From Gallionellaceae bacterium (lineage in GTDB: Bacteria > Pseudomonadota > Gammaproteobacteria > Burkholderiales > Gallionellaceae), in contig PLYB01000070.1 of NCBI GenBank assembly GCA_003151655.1, positions 1 through 29,380 on the forward strand: a stretch of 29,380 bases of DNA, written 5' to 3'. Every line of letters starts with the position of its first letter. Positions within the stretch are counted from its first letter, which is position 1. The translations under genes were made by a program, and so were the position numbers. The notes below the pieces were generated by a model. That model did no database searches and was not told the DNA's origin. It worked only from the letters and a program-made list of their open reading frames with translations. This document shows, piece after piece, positions 1-7,025 of this stretch.

Positions 1-1035
1 CAGGATCGGCGCATCGTGCTGGAAGCTGCGCCCACGCCCGCACTCGCTTCGCTGCGCTGGCCGGGACGACCGGAATTGCCCGCAGGCAGCGAAGGCTGGG
101 TGTCGCAAGTGGTGAAGCATCCGCTCGGCAGCTTTGTCGCGTTCGTGTCGCATACCTCAATCGGTCGAAATCATCCGTTCGAAGTGTGGGTGAACGGTTC
201 GGAACAACCGCGCGGTTTGGGTGCATTGGCGAAATCGCTGTCGATGGACATGCGCACACGCGACCCGGTGTGGGTGCGCATGAAACTGGAAATGCTAATG
301 AAGACGGCGGGCGACGATGCCTTCGACATGCCCATGCCGCCCGCTGGCGAGGTAATGCGCATGCCCAGCCTAGTTGCTGCATTCGCACATCTGCTGAAAT
401 ACCGTATCGAACAATTAGGTGCGCTGGAAGTTACCGATAACGCAACTACGCCGATGATGGACGCGTTGTTCGCCAAAAAAGAGCCCAAGACCGGTACCGA
501 CGGCACCATGAGTTGGACGGTGGACATTTCCAATGCGGGCAGCGGCGATGACTTCGTGCTGGGATTGAAAGAACTGGTGCTGCCCGACGGACAGCGCCGC
601 CCTTATTCGATGTGGCTGTCCGGTGTGTATCCCCGTGCGCTGGACGGATTGTGCAAGGTATTGAGTCTGGACATGCGCGTCATCGACCCGGCATGGATCG
701 GCATGAAACTGCGCAAGCTGATCAACTTCGGCGAGCCGCTGGGCGACTTCATGGCGCGCGTTCCGGGTGGTGCCAAGATGGAAAGTTATCCCTCAACGGT
801 CTCCTATGTCGCCAAGCTGATTATTCACCGCTATGCCATGCTCGGCATCCTTGATGAACACGGCTATCCGGTGCGACAAATGGGCGTGCTGGAAATACCG
901 GAAGGGCAGATCAAACCCACTTCCATTAAGCCGCTATCCGGCAGGGTGTGCAAGGAATGCGGCAATGCCACTCTGATCAAGAAAGATGGCTGCGAGTTTT
1001 GTACGAGTTGCGGTGCGATTGGCGCGTGCGGGTAA
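1..1035 (+). CDS. nrdJ: Adenosylcobalamin-dependent ribonucleotide reductase, C-terminal part (5' truncated by window)
   Basis: The frame is open from the first base (QDRRIVLEAAP...), so this is the last 344 codons of a longer gene whose catalytic barrel lies outside the window. Class II ribonucleotide reductases make deoxyribonucleotides using a B12-derived radical. The visible part has two consecutive related modules of about 110 residues (near residues 30-145 and 175-285). Both carry the pattern F-x-VW/MW...G...RxL..L.K.LS.DMR..DP.W..MKL and end in an R-x4-LG-x-L helix, consistent with TSCPD-like domains. A cysteine-rich tail follows (CKECG...CEFCTSCG...CG), as expected for the redox-active or zinc-ribbon end of NrdJ. 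Recognition rests on resemblance to betaproteobacterial NrdJ proteins. A GTG at 16 is internal, not a credible start. Confidence 0.8.
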   Translation, partial: QDRRIVLEAAPTPALASLRWPGRPELPAGSEGWVSQVVKHPLGSFVAFVSHTSIGRNHPFEVWVNGSEQPRGLGALAKSLSMDMRTRDPVWVRMKLEMLMKTAGDDAFDMPMPPAGEVMRMPSLVAAFAHLLKYRIEQLGALEVTDNATTPMMDALFAKKEPKTGTDGTMSWTVDISNAGSGDDFVLGLKELVLPDGQRRPYSMWLSGVYPRALDGLCKVLSLDMRVIDPAWIGMKLRKLINFGEPLGDFMARVPGGAKMESYPSTVSYVAKLIIHRYAMLGILDEHGYPVRQMGVLEIPEGQIKPTSIKPLSGRVCKECGNATLIKKDGCEFCTSCGAIGACG

Positions 1036-1037
1036 AC

Positions 1038-1055
1038 GTGAGCAGCGTCGCTCAC
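1038..1055. terminator. Small hairpin between convergent genes
   Basis: The inverted repeat GTGAGC-agcgtc-GCTCAC starts three bases after the nrdJ stop codon and lies just beyond the stop of the small minus-strand gene. There is no T-run on the plus strand and only GTTT on the minus strand. Any terminator role is therefore weakly supported. Confidence 0.3.
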
Positions 1056-1071
1056 CTTCATCTGTGCTAAA

Positions 1072-1248
1072 TCATAAGACCATAAAAATTTCGGTCGCAT
1101 CAAATATCCCAATAAAGCAAGACCAGCCTAACCCAAATAAAATTGCATCTTTCAAGCGCACTTCGGCTTCCCGGGTCTGTATGATGCCCACAAACAGGAT
1201 TAACATTGCCACTGCCAAGATGAATAAATTGATATGCAAATAGTTCAT
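1072..1248 (-). CDS. Small 58-residue membrane protein, unknown function
   Basis: This 58-codon frame begins MNYLHINLFILAVAML and ends IFMVL. It is preceded by AGGAG five bases before the ATG, the best ribosome-binding site nearby. The protein has a hydrophobic segment at about residues 6-23, a charged stretch (QTREAEVRLKDA, about 24-35), and a second hydrophobic segment at about 36-49. That predicts a two-pass inner-membrane hairpin. It faces nrdJ tail to tail and stands apart from the chemoreceptor gene. I do not recognise a family. It is short enough to be missed by length cut-offs. The strong ribosome-binding site and clean two-helix pattern are the reasons for calling it; the function is unknown. 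Confidence 0.6.
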   Translation of the reverse strand: MNYLHINLFILAVAMLILFVGIIQTREAEVRLKDAILFGLGWSCFIGIFDATEIFMVL

Positions 1249-1319
1249 ATACGCTCCTAAAATTGTTTTCGTCTTTACTGTATGACTATCATTCGCAATT
1301 AACCGCTGTTAACACAAAG

Positions 1320-3971
1320 CTATCGGTTTGCCGCAAGCGCTAGCCGGGCATGCTTCACAGCAGGCTTGCTGATCGAGCAAAGCTCGATCACATTGCCGTT
1401 CTGCTCTTCGACCTTAAACATTCCCACCGACACAGCAAGATTTTGAGCCTGTTCTTCCATGGCTTCAGCGGCAGCCGCCGCCTCTTCCACCAATGCAGCA
1501 TTCTGTTGCGTCACTTCATCCATCTGGGTGATAGCCTGATTCACTTGCTCAATACCGGCGCTTTGCTCGGTTGATGCCGTAGTGATTTCAGACATGATGT
1601 CGGTGACACGCTTAATACTGGCAACAATCTCGGTCATGGTCTGTCCTGCCTGATCGACCAGCTTGCTGCCGCCGTCGACTTTTTCGACAGAGTCGTTGAT
1701 CAGGGTTTTGATCTCTTTCGCTGCCGCAGCAGAGCGTTGCGCCAGATTGCGCACCTCGGCAGCAACTACCGCAAAGCCACGCCCCTGTTCACCGGCACGT
1801 GCCGCTTCTACTGCCGCATTCAAGGCAAGGATGTTGGTCTGAAAGGCAATGCCATCAATCACGGAAATAATGTCCACGATCTTGCGCGAGGAATCGTTGA
1901 TTGATTCCATGGTGACGACCACCTGATTGACGACTGCTCCGCCCTTGAATGCCACGTCGGATGCACCGATGGCCAATTGGTTGGCTTGTTTTGCATTTTC
2001 CACATTCAGCTTTACCGTGGAAGTGAGCTCTTCCATGCTGGCGGCAGTCTCCTCCAGACTGGCTGCTTGCTCTTCGGTACGATGCGACAAATCATTGTTG
2101 CCGGCGGCAATCTCATGCGAAGCGGTAGCAATGGTATCGGTCGCCTCCTTGATCTGCCCGATCAGCCCCCTCAGATTTTCCACTGTGCTGTTCACGCCAG
2201 CTTTCACTCCCCCGAAGGTACCGGGATAATCCTGGGTGATCGTCTGAGTCAGATCGCCCTTGGCCAATAGATTGGCAACACGCAACACGTCGTTCAGACC
2301 TGTCTCGGTGACGTTAGACAATTGGTTCAGCAGTTCGCCAAGCTCTTGGATATAACCGGTCTTACCTTGCATTTTCATTTTGACGCTGAAATCGCCTCGT
2401 AGCGCTGCGGCCTCGACGATGCACTTGATTTCGCTGACGACCTGCGTCAGCGCATCTGCGGTGGTGTTCACGCTGACCTTAACTTCGTTGTACGCACCGG
2501 CGTAGTCCTTGTTTATCCTTTGCGACAGATCGCCTTGAGACAAAGCACTGGCCACCCGGATCGTATCTTTAAACACACCGTCAACCGTGTCGGACAATTG
2601 ATTCAGTTGGTCGGAGAGCGTTTTTGAGAAACCTTGTTTGCCTTTCAAATCCATCCTGATACTGAAATCGCCGTGAACCGAGGCATCGACGACATCATGG
2701 ATTTCCGCAATAACGGATTGCAGACTGACTTGCATACTTTGGAAGGATGTCAGCAATTGCCCGATTTCGTCGTTGCTCTGAATGTCGATATGACTACTCA
2801 AATCACCCGCAGCTATCTTGCCGGCCACCTCGGATGCCGCGTGTAAACCACGGCTGATACCACGCACCAAAATAAAGCCCATCAAGGCGGCAAAAGCGAT
2901 GCCCAACAAAACCAGACTAATGGAAATAGTACGCGCCGTAGCATAGCGTGCAGTGGATTGTTCATACTCGGCTTTGGCGACATCCAGTTGCAATTGAAAA
3001 AGGGCATCAATACCCTCGCGTACAGAGAGATATAACGGACGTATTTTTGTTACGATAATCTCCTGCGCCAATTTTGGGTCATGTTTGCGCAATGCCGCCT
3101 GTGCCGGACGAATTCCTTCCGCCAAGAATTGTTTGTTGTCATTCGCAAATTTCGCAGCCAGTTTTGTTTCCTCCGGGGTGAGATAAGTGGCCATATACGC
3201 ATCCCAGTTCTTATTTAGAATCTCAGTATCACTATCGATTTGATTAGTGAACTTTTGCATGCTCACATCCGTTGGATCCATGATTCCGTTAGCAATTGCC
3301 AGACGAACACTTAGCAATTGGCGTGCGACTTGATCCAACTGTCCCGCCGCAACAGTGCGATCCTCGTACACTGTGCGCAATCCTTCATTGCTTTGCGACA
3401 TACCAAACAAACCATAGGTACCGATTGCGATGAGCAATACAGACATCATCGCGATGACCGAAGTCAATCGGGTTTTGATACTGAATTTTTTGAATGCATT
3501 GAGTTTGCCAAAAATGGTGTGCCGCTCAATTTTGCCATCCTGGATTTTTAGATTACCGGCTTTGCCTTCACGGAATAGGCGATAAAGACCGGTCAGTTGA
3601 GCGACTACGGCGCGATCAGGCTTGCCCCGCACCGAGGTATAGCCAACCAGTTGACCGTTTTCATAAAGAGGGAGCGTGTTGGCATAGACCCAGTAAAAGT
3701 TACCGTCCTTGCTACGGTTCTTGACGTAGCCACTCCAGGCACGCCCAGCTTTGAGGTTATTCCACAAATCCGCAAAAGCTTCCCGCGGCATGTCCGGGTG
3801 ACGCACAATGTTGTGCGAAGCGCCGATCAGTTCTTCGCGGCTAAATCCGCTGATACGTAAAAAATCATCGTTCACATAGGTGATGTTGCCGCTCTTGTCA
3901 GTCTTGGAAACAATGGTGTCCGTATCACTGAGCACATATTCGGTATTCGTTACAGGCATGTTGATTTTCAT
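1320..3971 (-). CDS. Methyl-accepting chemotaxis protein with Aer-like PAS and repeated HAMP-like modules
   Basis: This is an 883-residue chemoreceptor. An N-terminal PAS domain (about 10-120) carries the Aer-type stretch HNIVRHPDMPREAFADLW. It is followed by a transmembrane helix (about 165-190), a roughly 150-residue four-helix periplasmic region, a second helix (about 347-370) and a HAMP. Two tandem modules of about 90 residues follow (about 427-515 and 517-607), sharing GDFS...K/QGK.G...L...LNQLS...GDL.Q.I..DY.G....VK..VN.T. The C-terminal signalling hairpin carries the conserved tip IDGIAFQTNILALNAAVEAA, which docks CheW and CheA. The C-terminus lacks an NWETF-type CheR tether. I chose the ATG at 3971 because GGAGA lies nine bases upstream; a TTG at 3980 sits too close to that site. 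It is the last gene of the cluster, just after cheW. Combining cytoplasmic PAS and periplasmic sensing is inferred from the layout; the ligand is unknown. Confidence 0.93.
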   Translation of the reverse strand: MKINMPVTNTEYVLSDTDTIVSKTDKSGNITYVNDDFLRISGFSREELIGASHNIVRHPDMPREAFADLWNNLKAGRAWSGYVKNRSKDGNFYWVYANTLPLYENGQLVGYTSVRGKPDRAVVAQLTGLYRLFREGKAGNLKIQDGKIERHTIFGKLNAFKKFSIKTRLTSVIAMMSVLLIAIGTYGLFGMSQSNEGLRTVYEDRTVAAGQLDQVARQLLSVRLAIANGIMDPTDVSMQKFTNQIDSDTEILNKNWDAYMATYLTPEETKLAAKFANDNKQFLAEGIRPAQAALRKHDPKLAQEIIVTKIRPLYLSVREGIDALFQLQLDVAKAEYEQSTARYATARTISISLVLLGIAFAALMGFILVRGISRGLHAASEVAGKIAAGDLSSHIDIQSNDEIGQLLTSFQSMQVSLQSVIAEIHDVVDASVHGDFSIRMDLKGKQGFSKTLSDQLNQLSDTVDGVFKDTIRVASALSQGDLSQRINKDYAGAYNEVKVSVNTTADALTQVVSEIKCIVEAAALRGDFSVKMKMQGKTGYIQELGELLNQLSNVTETGLNDVLRVANLLAKGDLTQTITQDYPGTFGGVKAGVNSTVENLRGLIGQIKEATDTIATASHEIAAGNNDLSHRTEEQAASLEETAASMEELTSTVKLNVENAKQANQLAIGASDVAFKGGAVVNQVVVTMESINDSSRKIVDIISVIDGIAFQTNILALNAAVEAARAGEQGRGFAVVAAEVRNLAQRSAAAAKEIKTLINDSVEKVDGGSKLVDQAGQTMTEIVASIKRVTDIMSEITTASTEQSAGIEQVNQAITQMDEVTQQNAALVEEAAAAAEAMEEQAQNLAVSVGMFKVEEQNGNVIELCSISKPAVKHARLALAANR

Positions 3972-3998
3972 AATTTGCAATCTCCGATAGTAAAATTT

Positions 3999-4484
3999 TT
4001 AGGCTGCTGCCATTTCAATCAGATTCATGTCGCGGCCTGATATGAGCTTTTCGATATCCATCACAATGATCATGCGGTCATCCACGGTACCCAATCCGGT
4101 GATGTAGCTGGTATCCAGCGCGCCGCTGAATTCCGGCGCAACCTTGATCTGCCCGGCAGCTAACGCAACCACATCAGATACGGCATCCACCACAATTCCA
4201 ATCACCCGATTGGCAACATTGAGGATGATCACCACGGTGAGCTCGTTATAGGTGATGTGGCCGAGTTTGAACTTGATACGCATATCAACAATGGGCACGA
4301 TGATGCCGCGCAAGTTGATCACACCTTTGATAAACTCCGCTGAATTGGCGATATTAGTGACTGAGTTGTAGCCGCGAATTTCTTGCACATTGAGAATGTC
4401 GATGCCGTACTCTTCATTGCCCAAGGTAAAAGTTAGCAGCTCGCGACCGTGCTCGGCTGTTGATTGCCCTGTGCTAATTGCCAT
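3999..4484 (-). CDS. cheW: CheW chemotaxis coupling protein
   Basis: This is a 161-residue single-domain CheW. It has the family's core pattern: LLTFTLGNEEYGIDILNVQEI, FIKGVINLRGIIVPIVDMR, VIGIVVDAVSDVV and a closing ITGLGTVDDRMIIVMDIEKL. CheW bridges chemoreceptors to the kinase CheA at the cytoplasmic face of receptor arrays. GGAG lies upstream of the ATG at suitable spacing. The gene is 41 bases after the EAL-protein gene and about 27 bases before the chemoreceptor gene, so all three are probably co-transcribed. No cheA is present here. The protein must therefore feed a kinase encoded elsewhere, and this pair is an accessory receptor-coupler unit rather than a complete pathway. Confidence 0.93.
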   Translation of the reverse strand: MAISTGQSTAEHGRELLTFTLGNEEYGIDILNVQEIRGYNSVTNIANSAEFIKGVINLRGIIVPIVDMRIKFKLGHITYNELTVVIILNVANRVIGIVVDAVSDVVALAAGQIKVAPEFSGALDTSYITGLGTVDDRMIIVMDIEKLISGRDMNLIEMAAA

Positions 4485-4525
4485 AAAGTTTCTCCGTAGT
4501 GTTTAGGCGTAGATTGATGAAATTT

Positions 4526-6232
4526 TCATCGCGCCAATAAAATTCCAAGATCAATGCCGTTTTTGGGGACACCAAAGAAATAGCCTTGCACTTCATCGCA
4601 GCCGTTAAGTTTCAAAATATCTGTTTGCACTAGCGTTTCCACACCTTCAGCAATGACCTTCAGCTTTAAGCTATGTCCCATTCCGATAATTGCTTTGAGA
4701 ATGCTGTCATCATGGACACCTTGTCCCAAATCATTTACAAATGACTGGTCGATTTTCAGTTTGTCGATCGGGAAGCTTTTCAAATAACTCAGTGACGAAT
4801 ATCCGGTACCAAAATCATCGATTGCAATCTGGATGCCGAGAGCACGCAGCTCGTTCAGAGTGGAAAGTACTTCTTCCTCGGCATGCATGGCGACGTTCTC
4901 GGTAATCTCCAACTCCAGATAACCGGGGTGCAATCCGGTTTTTTCCAGCACCTTGCGTACCATCTGAGCCAAGCCCGGTTGCTGAAACTGGATCACCGAC
5001 AAGTTGACCGCAATACTAATCGGTGGCAAGCCCTGGTCTTGCCATTGCTTGTTCTGTTCACATGCTGCGTGCAAGAGCCATTCCCCAACGGGAACAATCA
5101 GTCCGGTCTCTTCCAGTATCGAAATAAAATCATTGGGGGGAATCATCCCTAGTTCAGGGTGCTCCCAGCGCAGGAGCGCTTCTGCACCAATCAGCCGGCC
5201 ACTGGCAAGTTCGAACTGCGGTTGGTAATGCAGTATGAATTGATCCTTTTCCAATGCATGGTAAAGCGCGGCTTCCAACATCAAATACTCTTTCTCCTGC
5301 GAATCCATGTCAGCTTGATACACCTGACATCCCCTCGCAATGCCATGCGACTTAGCGCTGTAAAGTGCCGACTCGGCATTTTTTAATAGGCCCTCACATT
5401 GCTTGGCATCCGCCGGATAGAAACAGCCGCCTATGCTGGCTTTAACAAACAACTCTTGTTCCCCGTGGCGAAAAACCTCACTCATGCATTGATGAATTGC
5501 ATTTGCTATTTCGTCAGCGCCCTCTTTCTTGCTCAGATGTGGAACAACAGCAACAAATGTATCGGCACCTAATCTGGCAATAAACTCGTTGTTGTTAAAA
5601 ACAGCCTCCAAACGCCCGGACGTCTCGACAAGAACCTGATTGCCAACCGATATGCCCATTGATTTTGTAACGTTGCGAAATCGATTTATATCGATCATAA
5701 AAAGAGCGAAGGAATATCCCGATCCCGCGCAGGCAATTTTTGTACGTATATGCTTAAACAGATGCTCTCGATTAGGCAGCCCTGTCAGACTATCGAAATG
5801 AGATACTGCGTGAAGATTTTCTTGGGCAGCCTTAAGCTCTGCCAGTATCGCTTTCTGGCGAAGCTCGCGTTTGACTGCTGGAGCCAGTCTGGATAAATTA
5901 TCTTTGCGGATGAAATCCTTTGCGCCAGCGCACATTGCCTCAATTGCAAGCACATCCGAGATGTGCCCGGAAACCACGATAAAAGGCATATGCTCATTTG
6001 CATTCTGCACAACTTTTAGCGCAGCTATCGAATTCAATGCCGGTAAATTATGGTCACAAATCACCACATCCCATGAGCCGTACTCCAATGCCGCTCTTAG
6101 CGAGTCAACCGTTTCCACCCGATCATGCACCACTGTGAAACCGCCTTCGGTCAATTCGTTTCGAATCAACTCGAGGTCATCCACAGAATCCTCAATGGCT
6201 AAAACTCTCAACACATTTTCAATCGCTTGCAT
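4526..6232 (-). CDS. REC-GGDEF(degenerate)-EAL response regulator, likely c-di-GMP phosphodiesterase
   Basis: The 568-residue protein has a receiver domain (1-120; acidic pocket ED at 14-15, probable phospho-Asp D60 in CDHNLP, K110). A GGDEF fold follows (about 145-305) and then an EAL domain (about 315-565). The GGDEF signature reads RLGADTF (220-226), so the catalytic GGDEF is replaced and diguanylate cyclase activity is unlikely. The EAL domain keeps EALLRW (351-356), N410 in VNLS, the ITEN glutamate, DDFGTGYSS (472 onward), K493, AEGVET and the late Q of VQGYFF. It should therefore hydrolyse c-di-GMP, perhaps tuned by GTP binding to the dead cyclase domain. I chose the start at 6232, where GGGG lies five bases upstream, over the in-frame ATG at 6277, which has no ribosome-binding site. 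It probably links the upstream kinases to motility and attachment. Confidence 0.92.
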   Translation of the reverse strand: MQAIENVLRVLAIEDSVDDLELIRNELTEGGFTVVHDRVETVDSLRAALEYGSWDVVICDHNLPALNSIAALKVVQNANEHMPFIVVSGHISDVLAIEAMCAGAKDFIRKDNLSRLAPAVKRELRQKAILAELKAAQENLHAVSHFDSLTGLPNREHLFKHIRTKIACAGSGYSFALFMIDINRFRNVTKSMGISVGNQVLVETSGRLEAVFNNNEFIARLGADTFVAVVPHLSKKEGADEIANAIHQCMSEVFRHGEQELFVKASIGGCFYPADAKQCEGLLKNAESALYSAKSHGIARGCQVYQADMDSQEKEYLMLEAALYHALEKDQFILHYQPQFELASGRLIGAEALLRWEHPELGMIPPNDFISILEETGLIVPVGEWLLHAACEQNKQWQDQGLPPISIAVNLSVIQFQQPGLAQMVRKVLEKTGLHPGYLELEITENVAMHAEEEVLSTLNELRALGIQIAIDDFGTGYSSLSYLKSFPIDKLKIDQSFVNDLGQGVHDDSILKAIIGMGHSLKLKVIAEGVETLVQTDILKLNGCDEVQGYFFGVPKNGIDLGILLAR

Positions 6233-6299
6233 GAATGCCCCTAAATAACTTCTTATGCCTATTTCTATGGGCGGCATAATGAAGGGGCGTGCAGAAATA

Positions 6300-6317
6300 A
6301 AATATCAGCCGATATTT
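6300..6317. repeat. A/T-rich inverted repeat in the gap upstream of the EAL gene
   Basis: AAATATC-agcc-GATATTT is a perfect 7-bp inverted repeat in the 145-base gap between the NarL-type regulator and the EAL protein. On the minus strand it is followed by TATTTC. It could be a weak hairpin or an operator half. Confidence 0.4.
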
Positions 6318-6326
6318 AAAGTTTGC

Positions 6327-6342
6327 GTAGGAAATGTCCTAC
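6327..6342. promoter_or_regulatory. Palindrome GTAGGA-AATG-TCCTAC, candidate operator
   Basis: A perfect 6-bp inverted repeat with a 4-base centre lies just downstream of the NarL-type regulator gene and upstream of the REC-GGDEF-EAL gene. Its size and symmetry suit a dimeric helix-turn-helix regulator such as the NarL-family protein encoded next to it. The assignment is inference from position and symmetry only. Confidence 0.4.
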
Positions 6343-6377
6343 ACAACAGCGAGGAATGAAACGGGAAGGAAAGGATG

Positions 6378-7025
6378 CTATAAGTCGCCCGGCAAATCGG
6401 TCAACTGATGGCGGATCGCATAGTGAATCAATTCAGACGTACTACTCATTTTCATTTTTTGCAGAATACGCGTCTTGTGAGTGCTGACGGTTTTGACACT
6501 TAACGACAATTCCTCAGCGATGCCGCCAATCGGGATACCCGAAACGATCATCCTGAAAATCTGATACTCCCGGTCGGAAAGCTGCGTGTGCGGAGCAACA
6601 GCCTGGTGCCCGCCCAAGTCGAGTGCCAGTCGCTCGGCCACGCTGGCGCTGATGAACACGCCGCCGCTGGCGACTTTTCGTATCGCTGTGACCAGCAGAT
6701 CCGGCGCGCTCTCTTTGGTCATATAACCCAGCGCGCCAGCCCTCAACGCCCTGACCGCATATTGCTCTTCCTTGTGCATGCTGAGCACCAACACCGCCAA
6801 CTTGGGCTTCTCGATTTTAACCAGCTTGATCAACTCGATTCCGCTTCTGCCCGGCATGGACATATCCATCAACACTACATCAAAGGGTTGCTCGCGTATT
6901 AGTCTGAGTGCTTCCAAGCCATCTCCGGCCTCTCCAGAAATGATGAAGTCACTCTGTATAGACAGGATTTGCTTTAATCCACTGCGGACTATGGCATGGT
7001 CATCAACAATCAGCACCCGTATCAC
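6378..7025 (-). CDS. NarL/FixJ-family response regulator
   Basis: This is a 215-residue two-domain transcription regulator. The receiver domain (1-120) has the acidic pair D8-D9, phospho-acceptor D54 (VLMDMSMPG), S82 and K104. A LuxR-type helix-turn-helix follows at about 148-205 (LSDREYQIFRMIVSG...IAEELSLSVKTVSTHKTRIL). Its start overlaps the stop of the upstream HisKA_3 kinase gene by 4 bases. That indicates translational coupling and marks the two as a cognate kinase-regulator pair of the NarX/NarL type. A palindrome beyond its 3' end may be one of its targets. Its regulon is not visible. Confidence 0.93.
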   Translation of the reverse strand: MIRVLIVDDHAIVRSGLKQILSIQSDFIISGEAGDGLEALRLIREQPFDVVLMDMSMPGRSGIELIKLVKIEKPKLAVLVLSMHKEEQYAVRALRAGALGYMTKESAPDLLVTAIRKVASGGVFISASVAERLALDLGGHQAVAPHTQLSDREYQIFRMIVSGIPIGGIAEELSLSVKTVSTHKTRILQKMKMSSTSELIHYAIRHQLTDLPGDL

